This document shows, one piece after another, positions 1 through 6,952 of a DNA stretch of 12,232 nucleotides; within the stretch, counting starts at the first letter, position 1, and every line of letters begins with the position of its first letter. Source of the stretch: SAR202 cluster bacterium (lineage in GTDB: Bacteria; Chloroflexota; Dehalococcoidia; UBA3495); contig VFHG01000145.1 in the NCBI GenBank assembly GCA_009392075.1, forward strand, positions 1 through 12,232, written 5' to 3'. A program made the position numbers and the translations under genes. The notes under the pieces are model-generated. The model did not search any database. It had not been told where the DNA came from and worked only from the letters and a program-made list of their open reading frames with translations.

Positions 1-243
1 GCCTCGGACTACCGCTTCGCGCAATTCGGGCGGGAAATCTGCTGTGGTCTCCTCGGTGAACCGGTGGGTGCACATAATCACCCGTGACTCCAACCCTCCT
101 TCCCAGAGGATTGGATCTAGGAGATAGTGTTTTCCAGAGCAGGTGCCCCGCCACTCCTGAATAATGGCTTCGGGTTCCCTGGTGCTGGCCCTCTGGTAGG
201 GCATGTCCCTCACCAATGCGAAAGCGGCCTTGGCATCGACCAT
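1..243 (-). CDS. Transglutaminase-like protein, N-terminal part (cut by window edge)
   Basis: This is an 81-codon open frame on the minus strand that starts at ATG 243 and leaves the window with no stop. The translation contains EWRGTCSGKHYLL at about residues 29-41, followed by a segment reading ESRVIMCTHRFTEETT. A Cys in an RGTCS(T/G)KH context soon after the start is typical of small bacterial transglutaminase-like proteins, where it would be the nucleophile; the His and Asp partners would lie beyond the edge. The start is the only ATG in frame near the conserved region. A good AGGAGG sits at 263-268 but is 19 bases from this ATG, which is too far, so the start is not certain. It lies 98 bases downstream of the DUF1802 gene on the same strand and may share its transcript. 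Substrate and role are unknown. The family call is from memory of the motif. Confidence 0.55.
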   Translation of the reverse strand, partial: MVDAKAAFALVRDMPYQRASTREPEAIIQEWRGTCSGKHYLLDPILWEGGLESRVIMCTHRFTEETTADFPPELREAVVRG

Positions 244-341
244 CTGCCCAGATCTGACCAGGCCTCCTTTTGGCTTTCTACCTCCAACATAGAGAGCAAC
301 TTGCCCATTCGCCCTTCTTCTATGCCCAAGTTCGATGGCGA

Positions 342-932
342 TTAGCCAGCGGTTACTGTAAGTCCTAGGCTTCCCTTGATATCGTCGCAGCGGCGCTGAA
401 ATTCGGCGTCGTTTAAGACTGGTTCCATCCGGCCAAGGTTAACGTCCGACAAAACTTCAACCCATGATGTGCAGCCTCCGTATTCCGGCAGGTAAGGAAC
501 GGTGACCGGTTGCTCGAGTTTGTAGATGCGGAGGAGAAGCACCGACATGGGGAGCATGGGCTTCCAGTGGAGCTTCGACTGGGCGTAGGCGGTCGTCCAG
601 ATGTGATGAGGCTCTAGGTTGTCCACCTTCTCCTGCTCGGATATCTCCAGCAGTTCTTCGGCCCTTGCCCAGTAGCTAAAAGTGATGCGGTCATTGTCCT
701 GTGGTTGCTCCAACAACTTGCGCAATGCAGGCTGATAGGCCGGCTGCAACAGGTCTTCCTTCTGATGAAGGTAGGTTGGGTAGAACAGGAACTCCCGGTG
801 AATCACGCGGAAGTCTTTGCCGTCTTCGTGGATACCGCCTTTGCGCAGCAGGAGCACCTGGTCTCCCTTGGCCATGGCTTCAACAGTTACCGCCCATTCT
901 TTTAGGGCCATCTGGCATTTGTCGGGTAACAT
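342..932 (-). CDS. DUF1802 family protein
   Basis: I read this as a 196-residue protein of the DUF1802 family, whose function is not known. The family-like core begins ALKEWAVTVEAM, followed by a basic, hydrophobic stretch QVLLLRKGGIHEDGKDF and then HREFLFYPTYLHQ, which is the usual N-terminal signature. The frame is open upstream to an ATG at 1100, but that would add 56 residues with no family resemblance. The ATG at 930-932 is preferred because GGAGA lies 8 bases before it (941-945) and the protein then begins MLPDKCQMALKEW. A second nearby ATG (909-911) has no clear ribosome site. No signal peptide or membrane segment is visible, so it is probably cytoplasmic. It lies 227 bases downstream of the LysR gene, same strand. 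Confidence 0.75.
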   Translation of the reverse strand: MLPDKCQMALKEWAVTVEAMAKGDQVLLLRKGGIHEDGKDFRVIHREFLFYPTYLHQKEDLLQPAYQPALRKLLEQPQDNDRITFSYWARAEELLEISEQEKVDNLEPHHIWTTAYAQSKLHWKPMLPMSVLLLRIYKLEQPVTVPYLPEYGGCTSWVEVLSDVNLGRMEPVLNDAEFQRRCDDIKGSLGLTVTAG

Positions 933-940
933 CTGGTCTG

Positions 941-945
941 TCTCC
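941..945 (-). promoter_or_regulatory. Ribosome binding site deciding the DUF1802 start
   Basis: On the minus strand the bases GGAGA stand 8 bases before the ATG at 930-932. No comparable site precedes the upstream ATG at 1100 or the downstream ATG at 911. This supports the shorter 196-residue protein over the 252-residue reading. Confidence 0.5.
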
Positions 946-1159
946 GTCGGCTGGGTGGTTGGTGTCTTTAGTCGGCTTCGCACTAAGTTATTAGTCTCTG
1001 AAGCTCGCCGTAAGACTACCAAATTCCGAGTTAACTGGTTGAAAAGTACCGGGCCGGGGCTGGCAAGGTCAATGGTATCACCGGCCCAACAAGCGCTCAA
1101 TCCCCAGCAAAAACCGGTCCCAGGCGTACCTCAGGCGACCGCGAGCGGCTTCTCAGGGG

Positions 1160-2119
1160 TTAGTGAGTGGGCGGTGAACCGGAAAAAGGCGGCCTTTCGG
1201 CCATGAGGAATTCGCGGAAAGCGCGTTGGGAGGGTGAAAGATAGCGGTCTTTGGGTTGGATCAAGGTCAATGGGCGGCGGCAGTCCCAGCCAACGACATC
1301 GAGGACTACAAGCATGTCGGCAGCCACCTCGGCGGTGATGCCCAGCCGGGAAATGATTCCTATACCCCCACCGGCTATTGCCGCCTGCTTAACAGCCTGA
1401 TTGCTGCCTAATTCGAACGCTACCATGGGCACGATTCCCAATTCCCGGAATTGGCGTTCGGCCGCCGAACGGGTTGCCGAACCTTCCTCCCTGGCAATCA
1501 GGCCCAGTTCCACCATCAGCTCAGCGCTCGGCCGGACCAAGCCCGCCGCAAGATGGCTAGGCGCCGCCACCAGAACAATCTCGTCGTCTTGGAAGTCGAC
1601 AATTTCCAACTCGCTGGAGTGTTCTTCCACGTGGTCGCCAACCATTCCCAAGTCCATTTCCCGGTCCAATATCCGTTGGACGATGGTCCGGGTGTTTCCA
1701 ATGGCCAATTCAACGCGTATTCCAGGATAGATCTGACGGAACCGGCCGACGATCATTGGGAGCACATATTCGCCAGGCGTGGAGCTGGCGCCTAGGACAA
1801 GGCGGCCCGACTGGAGGTCTTCCATCTCTTGGACGGTTTCCATCAATTGACTGGACAGCGCGAATATCTGTAGGGAATAAGCTAAGACCGCCTCCCCTGC
1901 TTCAGTGATCCTCAGACCGCGGGGCCGCCGGTGGAATAGGGTGACACCCAGGAATTTCTCCAACTCTTGGACCTGGATAGATACGGCAGGTTGGGTGATC
2001 TCCATCGCTTCAGCGGCACGAGAGAAGCTAAGGTGACTCGCCACCGTCTGGAAGATATACAGCTGGTGGAAATTCAACTGACCTGAGGACCGACCACCGT
2101 TGGAAGACCGGTTGACCAT
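1160..2119 (-). CDS. LysR-type transcriptional regulator (CysL/CbbR-like)
   Basis: This is a 319-residue LysR-type regulator of normal length. The winged helix-turn-helix lies at about residues 16-76: NFHQLYIFQTVA, then FSRAAEAMEITQPAVSIQVQ, then LFHRRPRGLRITEAGE. The effector domain begins near residue 108, with ASSTPGEYVLPMI at 111-123, IAREEGSATR at 208-217 and ELGSNQAVKQAAIAGGGIGI at 236-255. The TPGEYxLP and EEGSxTR patterns fit the CysL/CbbR-like branch, which controls sulfur or carbon metabolism in other bacteria; the effector here is unknown. The ATG lies 5 bases after the tatD stop, so translational coupling is likely. The N-terminal 15 residues before NFHQL are longer than usual, and a TTG at codon 15 (L15) is an alternative start; neither start has a strong ribosome site. 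Whether it acts on the neighbouring divergent region is inference only. Confidence 0.92.
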   Translation of the reverse strand: MVNRSSNGGRSSGQLNFHQLYIFQTVASHLSFSRAAEAMEITQPAVSIQVQELEKFLGVTLFHRRPRGLRITEAGEAVLAYSLQIFALSSQLMETVQEMEDLQSGRLVLGASSTPGEYVLPMIVGRFRQIYPGIRVELAIGNTRTIVQRILDREMDLGMVGDHVEEHSSELEIVDFQDDEIVLVAAPSHLAAGLVRPSAELMVELGLIAREEGSATRSAAERQFRELGIVPMVAFELGSNQAVKQAAIAGGGIGIISRLGITAEVAADMLVVLDVVGWDCRRPLTLIQPKDRYLSPSQRAFREFLMAERPPFSGSPPTH

Positions 2120-2124
2120 GGCCG

Positions 2125-2922
2125 TTATACCGCTTCGATGAAGCGCTCAAGCCGCAGCAAGCACGCCAGATTTCTCGTAGTGACCTCTGCGACCTCTTCG
2201 ACCGAGATGCCTTTGATCTCCGCCAGGGTCTTAGCCACCGATTGGACGTGTCTGGGCTCCGTCCAATTGGTGCGATATTTCTTGAAGGGTTGGGGCGCCG
2301 CATCGGTCTCCAGGACCATGTTCTCCAGCGGGATAACTTTGGCGACTTCCTGTAACTCTGGCAACCGGGTCAACGGGCGGGCTAATGAGATGTAGAAACC
2401 ACAGTTGATGGCCTCCCGCGCCGTGGACTCGTCGCCTTGAAAGTAGTGCATCGCCCCACCAACCTCGCCGGCGTTCTCCTCGCGCAGGACCTTGAATACA
2501 TCTGGGTGAGACTCTCGTGAGTGGAAGATGACCGGCAGTTTGAGGCTGCGCGCCAGCCGGATGTGGGCCCTAAATACCTGGTCTTGAACGGCGTGGTCCG
2601 GTGAGGCGGGCAGATAGTCCAACCCTACCTCACTGATGCAGACCACTTTGGATGACGATTTTGCCATGCGTTCAAGTTCGGCGTATATCTCATCGGTGAC
2701 GGGGTCCCTGGCTTCCATAGGGTGGATCCCGACTCCGGCGAACAGCGGTTCGTGCTGATCGGCTAGGTCGATGCAGTCTTGGGTTGATTGTAGTGTGGTG
2801 CCGGCGCAGACCGCGAAGACTACACCTGACCCACCGGCCCGTTCCAATATCTCGGTCATCTCAGTCGAGGGGTATTGGTCTAGGTGGGTATGGCAGTCTG
2901 CCAACAGGATGTCGCTATGCAT
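2125..2922 (-). CDS. TatD family metal-dependent hydrolase
   Basis: This 265-residue protein has the full amidohydrolase-type TIM-barrel signature of the TatD family, whose members are metal-dependent DNases or phosphoesterases. The metal ligands appear in order: H11 and H13 in ADCHTHLD, E98 in ISEVGLDY, H134 in IFHSRES, H159 in MHYFQGD, and D207 in LETDAAPQPF. Length matches the family. No export signal is seen, so it should be cytoplasmic. The start is ATG 2920-2922, with GAGGT (2931-2935) 8 bases upstream. It is the first gene of the leftward group and is divergent from sufB. The lysR start follows 5 bases after its stop. TatD proteins have been linked to 3'-5' exonuclease activity and DNA repair; the in vivo substrate of this copy cannot be told from sequence. 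Confidence 0.93.
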   Translation of the reverse strand: MHSDILLADCHTHLDQYPSTEMTEILERAGGSGVVFAVCAGTTLQSTQDCIDLADQHEPLFAGVGIHPMEARDPVTDEIYAELERMAKSSSKVVCISEVGLDYLPASPDHAVQDQVFRAHIRLARSLKLPVIFHSRESHPDVFKVLREENAGEVGGAMHYFQGDESTAREAINCGFYISLARPLTRLPELQEVAKVIPLENMVLETDAAPQPFKKYRTNWTEPRHVQSVAKTLAEIKGISVEEVAEVTTRNLACLLRLERFIEAV

Positions 2923-3000
2923 TCCGTATGACCTCGTCGATAGGTGAGGATTTCACGATTTCCCAATTTTAAAAGAGACGATTCTTTCGTATAAACAAAA

Positions 3001-3031
3001 ATAATACACTACAGGTGCGGATTAAGGGCAA
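3001..3031 (-). promoter_or_regulatory. Weak promoter candidate for tatD
   Basis: On the minus strand a TATTAT (complement of 3001-3006) is preceded by TTGCCC (complement of 3026-3031) with a 19-base spacer. The -10 match is 5 of 6 and the -35 match 4 of 6, but the spacer is long. Transcription would start near 2994, giving a leader of about 70 bases. A copy of the TTTCG motif (2985-2993) would lie at the start point. Confidence 0.3.
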
Positions 3032-3042
3032 ACATTGTCAAG

Positions 3043-3074
3043 TTTCGCAATAAATGGTATTAAATATTACGAAA
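3043..3074. repeat. 32-base imperfect dyad (TTTCGCAATA / TATTACGAAA)
   Basis: The arms are 3043-3052 and 3065-3074, complementary at 9 of 10 positions, with a 12-base AT-rich centre. Related half-sites recur singly at 2985-2993 (TTTCGTATA) and 3184-3192 (ATTACGAAA, identical to 3066-3074). This is the layout expected of a DNA-binding protein that recognises a spaced inverted repeat. The protein is unknown; the LysR regulator encoded next door is one candidate, by proximity only. Confidence 0.4.
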
Positions 3075-3196
3075 GATGGTTAAATGCCTTTACTGGCCCA
3101 CTCTCCAAAAGGTCAAACACAGCCTAAGAATAATTCCTCTCGGACGCGCAGATTCGACCTTCGGAATACCTCCGACTCAGTCGATTACGAAACTCG

Positions 3197-3225
3197 TTGA
3201 CAGCCTCAAACACGAGTGTTAGCAT
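3197..3225 (+). promoter_or_regulatory. Candidate sigma-70 promoter of the suf operon (P1)
   Basis: A perfect TTGACA (3197-3202) is followed by a 17-base spacer and TAGCAT (3220-3225), which matches TATAAT at 4 of 6. The start would be near 3232, inside the palindrome at 3227-3251, giving a leader of about 95 bases to the sufB ATG. A copy of ATTACGAAA (3184-3192) ends 4 bases before the -35, a position suited to an activator. Confidence 0.5.
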
Positions 3226-3226
3226 A

Positions 3227-3251
3227 ATTGTTGACCAAGTTGGTCGACAAT
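3227..3251. promoter_or_regulatory. 25-bp palindrome resembling an IscR type-1 (Rrf2-family) operator
   Basis: The two 12-base arms flank a single central base (3239) and pair at 11 of 12 positions; the only mismatch is T3232 against G3246. Half-sites TTGACC and GGTCGA are separated by five bases (AAGTT). The known E. coli IscR type-1 consensus is also 25 bp, with YYGACT and AGTCRR half-sites and a five-base centre; spacing is identical and the GAC/GTC cores, the outer A/T ends and the G/C at positions 4 and 22 agree. It lies directly behind the P1 -10 and covers its start point, and its TTGACC could also serve as the -35 of P2, so binding should repress the suf operon. No Rrf2 gene is in the window, so the regulator is inferred. 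Confidence 0.6.
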
Positions 3252-3259
3252 GTTAAATT
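3231..3259 (+). promoter_or_regulatory. Alternative suf promoter (P2) overlapping the palindrome
   Basis: TTGACC (3231-3236) is 17 bases from TAAATT (3254-3259); matches to consensus are 5 of 6 and 4 of 6. In this reading the palindrome covers the -35 and spacer, as IscR sites do at its own promoter in E. coli. A third, weaker -10 (TATTAT, 3276-3281) has no good -35. The sequence does not decide between P1 and P2. Confidence 0.35.
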
Positions 3260-3326
3260 GCCGATCGAACACAGCTATTATAGCCTCAGATTAGACCACC
3301 GCCCAGAACCAAACTAGGAGCAATCA

Positions 3327-4784
3327 ATGACCACACCCAAGGTCATTTCACGGAACGCCACTTCCTCTGAGTTAGATTCAGATTACAAGTGGGGTTTCGA
3401 GATCGATATAGAGTCCGACTTATCCCCCAAGGGGCTGAATGAGGACATCGTCCGGCTGATCTCCGCTAAGAAGGAAGAACCCGAGTGGTTACTGGAGTGG
3501 CGCCTTAAAGCATTCAGCCATTGGCTCAAGCTGAAACAACAAGCGCCAACCTGGGCCAATGTTAGCTATCCGCCAATCGACTACCAGGACATCTACTACT
3601 ACGCCGCGCCCAAGACCGACGCGCCTAAGAGTATGGATGAAGTCGACCCGGAGATTCTGGAAGCCTTCGCTAAGCTGGGCATTCCACTCCAGGAACAAGA
3701 GCGCCTTGCCGGTGTGGCGGTGGACGCAGTCTTAGACAGCGCTTCCGTGGCCACCACCTACAAAGCAACGCTGGAGAAACAAGGCATAATCTTCTGCCCG
3801 ATCAGCGAAGCAGTGAAAGAGCATCCTGAACTGGTCCAGAAATACTTGGGTTCCGTGGTTCCCTACGGAGATAACTTCTACGCCACGTTGAACTCGGCTG
3901 TCTTCAGTGACGGTTCCTTTGTCTACATCCCAAAGGGTGTGCGCTGTCCCATAGAATTGATGACCTACTTCCGCATAAACCAGGCCGACTCCGGTCAGTT
4001 CGAGCGGACACTGATCATCGCCGAAGAAGGCTCCTACGTCAGCTACCTCGAAGGGTGTACCGCTCCTGCCAGGAAGACCCACCAACTCCACGCCGCAGTG
4101 GTCGAGTTGGTGGCCTTGGACAACTCCGAGATCAAGTACTCCACCCTCCAGAACTGGTTCCCGGGTGATAAGGACGGCAATGGAGGCGTTTACAATTTCG
4201 TGACCAAACGCGGTATCGCCCGCAAGAACGCCAAGATTTCTTGGACCCAGGTGGAGACCGGTTCCGCCATCACCTGGAAGTATCCCAGCGTTATTTTGGA
4301 AGGCGACAACTCGGTCGGCGAGTTCTATTCGGTAGCCCTGGTCAACAATCATCAGCAGGCGGACACCGGCACCAAGATGATTCACAAAGGCAAGAACACG
4401 CGCAGCACCATCGTTGCCAAGGGCATCTCTGCTGGGCAGGGCAATGCTACCTATCGTGGTCTGGTCAAGATACTGCCCTCCGCCGACGGTGCGAAGAACT
4501 TTACCCAGTGCGACTCTCTGTTGGTCGGAGACAGGTGCGGCGCCCATACCGTTCCCTACATAGAAGTGAAGAACCCCACCGCCCAGCTAGAGCATGAGGC
4601 GTCGACCTCCAAGGTCAGTGACGACCAGCTCTTCTACTGCCAGCAACGGGGTATGTCCGTCGAGGACGCCCATTTCATGATTATCAACGGCTTCTGCCGA
4701 GGTATCTTCCAAGAACTCCCATTCGAGTTCGCCATGGAAGCGTCTCAGCTCCTTAAAGTTAGCCTGGAAGGAGCGGTGGGCTAG
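3327..4784 (+). CDS. sufB: Fe-S cluster assembly scaffold protein SufB
   Basis: SufB is the core scaffold subunit of the cytoplasmic SufBC2D complex, on which Fe-S clusters are built. At 485 residues this has the usual length. The helical N-terminus contains DYKWGF at 20-25 and [12 protein letters not shown] at 52-63. The beta-helix core carries [11 protein letters not shown] (200-210), TWKYPSVIL (316-324), [11 protein letters not shown] (356-366), TQCDSLL (393-399), [10 protein letters not shown] (404-413) and LEHEASTSK (421-429). C395 in TQCDSLL and a Glu in LEHEA correspond to the Cys and Glu shown to matter for cluster formation in E. coli SufB. The C-terminal part has RGMSVEDA, where the family has an RG(I/M)-type motif. 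AGGAG (3316-3320) lies 6 bases before the ATG. It is the first gene of the operon; its stop directly abuts the sufC ATG. Confidence 0.98.
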   Translation: MTTPKVISRNATSSELDSDYKWGFEIDIESDLSPKGLNEDIVRLISAKKEEPEWLLEWRLKAFSHWLKLKQQAPTWANVSYPPIDYQDIYYYAAPKTDAPKSMDEVDPEILEAFAKLGIPLQEQERLAGVAVDAVLDSASVATTYKATLEKQGIIFCPISEAVKEHPELVQKYLGSVVPYGDNFYATLNSAVFSDGSFVYIPKGVRCPIELMTYFRINQADSGQFERTLIIAEEGSYVSYLEGCTAPARKTHQLHAAVVELVALDNSEIKYSTLQNWFPGDKDGNGGVYNFVTKRGIARKNAKISWTQVETGSAITWKYPSVILEGDNSVGEFYSVALVNNHQQADTGTKMIHKGKNTRSTIVAKGISAGQGNATYRGLVKILPSADGAKNFTQCDSLLVGDRCGAHTVPYIEVKNPTAQLEHEASTSKVSDDQLFYCQQRGMSVEDAHFMIINGFCRGIFQELPFEFAMEASQLLKVSLEGAVG

Positions 4785-5573
4785 ATGGCTGCCGCTGCGA
4801 ATGGCTCCAAACCCTTACTTTCCGTCAAGGGTCTCACCGCCTCGGCTGGCGACCTGGATATCCTCAAAGGTATCGACCTAGAGGTATTTCCCGGCGAAGT
4901 CCATGCCATCATGGGACCCAACGGCTCCGGCAAGAGCACTCTGGCCAACGTCCTAGCCGGTCGCCCCGACTATACAGTCACCGGCGGCGAGGTCTTGTTC
5001 GAGGGTCAGGACCTGTTGAAGCTGGAACCTGAGATACGGGCCCGTATGGGCCTGTTTATGGCGTTCCAATATCCCCTGGAGCTCCCCGGAGTGCGCGCCT
5101 GGCAATTCCTGAAGGCAGGCGTAGATGCTCGGCGGGTTCACCACGGCGAAGAAGAGATGAGCGCCCGGGAATTCGACCAGATGCTAAAGGCCAAGGTCGA
5201 GCAGGTTCAGATTGACCCCGACCTGGTTAAGAGAGCCGTCAATGAAGGCTTTTCCGGCGGCGAAAAGAAAAGAAACGAGATCCTTCAGATGGCCGTGCTT
5301 GAACCCAAGCTGGCTCTGCTGGACGAGACCGATTCCGGCTTGGACATCGATGCCCTGCGCATCGTCGCCGATGGGGTCAATCTGCTACGTTCCCCCGAGA
5401 ATGCTGTGGTCTTGGTGACTCATTACCAGCGGATTCTCGATTACATCACGCCCAATCACGTTCACGTTTTGTTCGACGGACGCATCGTACGGTCTGGCGG
5501 CCCTGAACTGGCCCACGAGCTGGAAGAGAAGGGTTACGACTGGATTAAAGAATCCGTTGACGCAGGCGTGTAG
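4785..5573 (+). CDS. sufC: Fe-S cluster assembly ATPase SufC
   Basis: SufC is the ABC-type ATPase that dimerises and drives shape change in the SufBC2D scaffold; it has no membrane partner. The 262-residue protein shows all ATPase motifs: Walker A GPNGSGKST (44-52), Q-loop around Q95 in FMAFQYPLELPG, signature FSGGEKKR (156-163), Walker B LALLDE (176-181) followed by TDSGLD, and the H-loop His213 in THYQR. The EKKRNE and DETDSGLD variants are characteristic of SufC rather than of transport ATPases. The ATG follows the sufB TAG with no gap, and AAGGAG inside the end of sufB lies about 11 bases upstream, so translation is probably coupled. SufB on one side and SufD on the other confirm the assignment. 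Confidence 0.98.
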   Translation: MAAAANGSKPLLSVKGLTASAGDLDILKGIDLEVFPGEVHAIMGPNGSGKSTLANVLAGRPDYTVTGGEVLFEGQDLLKLEPEIRARMGLFMAFQYPLELPGVRAWQFLKAGVDARRVHHGEEEMSAREFDQMLKAKVEQVQIDPDLVKRAVNEGFSGGEKKRNEILQMAVLEPKLALLDETDSGLDIDALRIVADGVNLLRSPENAVVLVTHYQRILDYITPNHVHVLFDGRIVRSGGPELAHELEEKGYDWIKESVDAGV

Positions 5574-5596
5574 CGCACTCTGCGACACCGAACCTC

Positions 5597-6952
5597 ATGA
5601 CCTCAGCAACTGTTAAATTCGCCCAATACTTTGCCGATTTCCAGTCTTTGTCACAAGGACCGGGAGCGGGAGACCCTGCCTGGCTTAAGGACTTGCGGGA
5701 CAATGCCTGGGCCAAGTTTAATGAGACCGGGTTTCCCACGACCCGACGGGGCAACGAACGCTGGAAGTACACCAACGTCGGCCCCATAGCCAAGGCTGAC
5801 TTCTTTTTCCCCGAAAGGATCGCATCTGCCAACGGTTCAAAATCTTTGGCGCCCAGCTATAAAATAGACGGTCCAGCGGTCTACGATCTGGTCTATGTCG
5901 ACGGCCATTATTCCGCAGAACTCTCGTCGCCGGCCAACGGCGCAAACGGAGTTACCGCCGACAGCATGGCATCGATTACTCCCGAGAATCGTTCCGGTTT
6001 GGAGAGCCAGATTGGCCGCTATGCTCCCTATGACGGCGACGCTTTCGCGGCGCTGAACACGGCTTTCCTTCACGACGGGGCTTACATCAACATTCCGGAC
6101 GGCCGTGCTGAGCCAGTGATTGTCCGCCTCTCCTATATCACGGCTGGCTGCGCTGCTCCAAAGGTAACCCACCCCAGGACTTTGATCGTTGCCGGCAAGA
6201 ACACCGATGTCACAGTTGTGGAAAGCTACGTTGGTCCCAAGGACAGCGAGTATTTCACCAACGCCGTCACTGAGTTTTCACTAGCAGACGGAGCGCGAAT
6301 CGACCACTACCGGTTGCTCTTGGAAGGGGAGAAAGCCTTCCACGTCGGCACCAGCCGGGTCAAACAAGAAAAGGACAGCAGCTTCAATTCGGCGTCTTTC
6401 GCCCTGGGCACTGCGCTGGCCAGGAACGACCTTCAAGTCTTGTTGGACGGACCGGGTGCATATTGCTCGTTGAACGGCCTGTACCTCACTGCCGACAATC
6501 AACACATCGACAACCTGATCAGCATCGATCACGCCCAACCTCACTGCACCAGCCGTTTGAACTACAAAGGAATATTGGACGGCAGGTCGCGGGCGGTTTT
6601 CGGTGGCGAGGTGATGGTGCGCCGGGACGCCCAAAAGAGCGACGCGGAGCAGACCGACAAGAACCTGATTCTTTCCAAGTTGGCCGAAGTGGACAGCAAG
6701 CCCAGTCTTCTGATCTTCGCCGACGATGTGAAATGCAACCATGGCGCTACCGCTGGGCACATAGACGCCGACACCCTTTTCTACCTGCGCAGCCGGGGCT
6801 TGGACTTAGACGCGGCTAGCCGGATGCTAGTTCACGCATTCGCTAGTGAGATTATCGACAAGGTCCGGCCGGAACCTCTGCGCGACTATCTAGATGACCT
6901 TTTCTCCGCTGCGATCCCCGATAAAAGCCTGCCCGTCGCGGGGGTTAAATGA
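5597..6952 (+). CDS. sufD: Fe-S cluster assembly protein SufD
   Basis: SufD is the partner and paralogue of SufB in the SufBC2D scaffold. The 451-residue protein has the expected helical N-terminus with RRGNERWKYTNV (50-61), the beta-helix core and the C-terminal SufB/SufD signature: KSDAEQTDKNLILS (347-360), KPSLLIFADDVKCNHGAT (368-385) and LFYLRSRGLD (394-403). H382 in KCNHGAT corresponds to the His of E. coli SufD that, with a SufB Cys, lies at the site of cluster formation. The ATG is 23 bases after the sufC stop and has no recognisable ribosome site, unlike sufB, so it may rely on re-initiation from sufC. No better start is in frame. Its end overlaps the sufS start by 4 bases (ATGA). Confidence 0.96.
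   Translation: MTSATVKFAQYFADFQSLSQGPGAGDPAWLKDLRDNAWAKFNETGFPTTRRGNERWKYTNVGPIAKADFFFPERIASANGSKSLAPSYKIDGPAVYDLVYVDGHYSAELSSPANGANGVTADSMASITPENRSGLESQIGRYAPYDGDAFAALNTAFLHDGAYINIPDGRAEPVIVRLSYITAGCAAPKVTHPRTLIVAGKNTDVTVVESYVGPKDSEYFTNAVTEFSLADGARIDHYRLLLEGEKAFHVGTSRVKQEKDSSFNSASFALGTALARNDLQVLLDGPGAYCSLNGLYLTADNQHIDNLISIDHAQPHCTSRLNYKGILDGRSRAVFGGEVMVRRDAQKSDAEQTDKNLILSKLAEVDSKPSLLIFADDVKCNHGATAGHIDADTLFYLRSRGLDLDAASRMLVHAFASEIIDKVRPEPLRDYLDDLFSAAIPDKSLPVAGVK

Larger units (their letters stand above)
2923..3326. other. Divergent intergenic control region between tatD and sufB
   Basis: This 404-base gap contains no credible gene. It is clearly more AT-rich between about 2950 and 3130 than the flanking genes. 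From left to right it holds the tatD leader, a weak tatD promoter candidate, four copies of a TTTCG(T/C)AAT-like motif (two forming a 32-base dyad at 3043-3074), two or three candidate suf promoters, a 25-bp palindrome at 3227-3251 and an unstructured leader of about 75-95 bases ending in a good AGGAG. No riboswitch or terminator was recognised. Confidence 0.8.

Noticed and set aside
127..345. Plus-strand 72-codon open frame at the left edge.
   Set aside because: It lies opposite the transglutaminase-like frame and has a Pro/Gly/Ser-rich, unconserved-looking product and no ribosome site.
1051..1087. Inverted repeat GGGCCGG / CCGGCCC as a terminator after lysR.
   Set aside because: The loop is 23 bases and only a short TTTT lies several bases beyond the stem on the minus strand; too weak to call.
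933..1100. N-terminal extension of the DUF1802 protein to the ATG at 1100.
   Set aside because: The added 56 residues show no family resemblance and no ribosome site precedes that ATG, whereas GGAGA lies 8 bases before the ATG at 932.
3036..3041. Perfect minus-strand TTGACA as the -35 of tatD.
   Set aside because: No acceptable -10 lies 15-19 bases downstream of it; the nearest TATTAT is 29 bases away.
3227..3251. Reading the suf palindrome as a cyanobacterial-type SufR site.
   Set aside because: SufR sites follow CAAC-N6-GTTG, which is not present; the spacing and GAC/GTC cores fit IscR type-1 instead.
3732..4547. Long minus-strand open frame opposite sufB (271 codons).
   Set aside because: It is the complement of a clearly conserved sufB; its product resembles nothing and the frame follows from codon use on the other strand.
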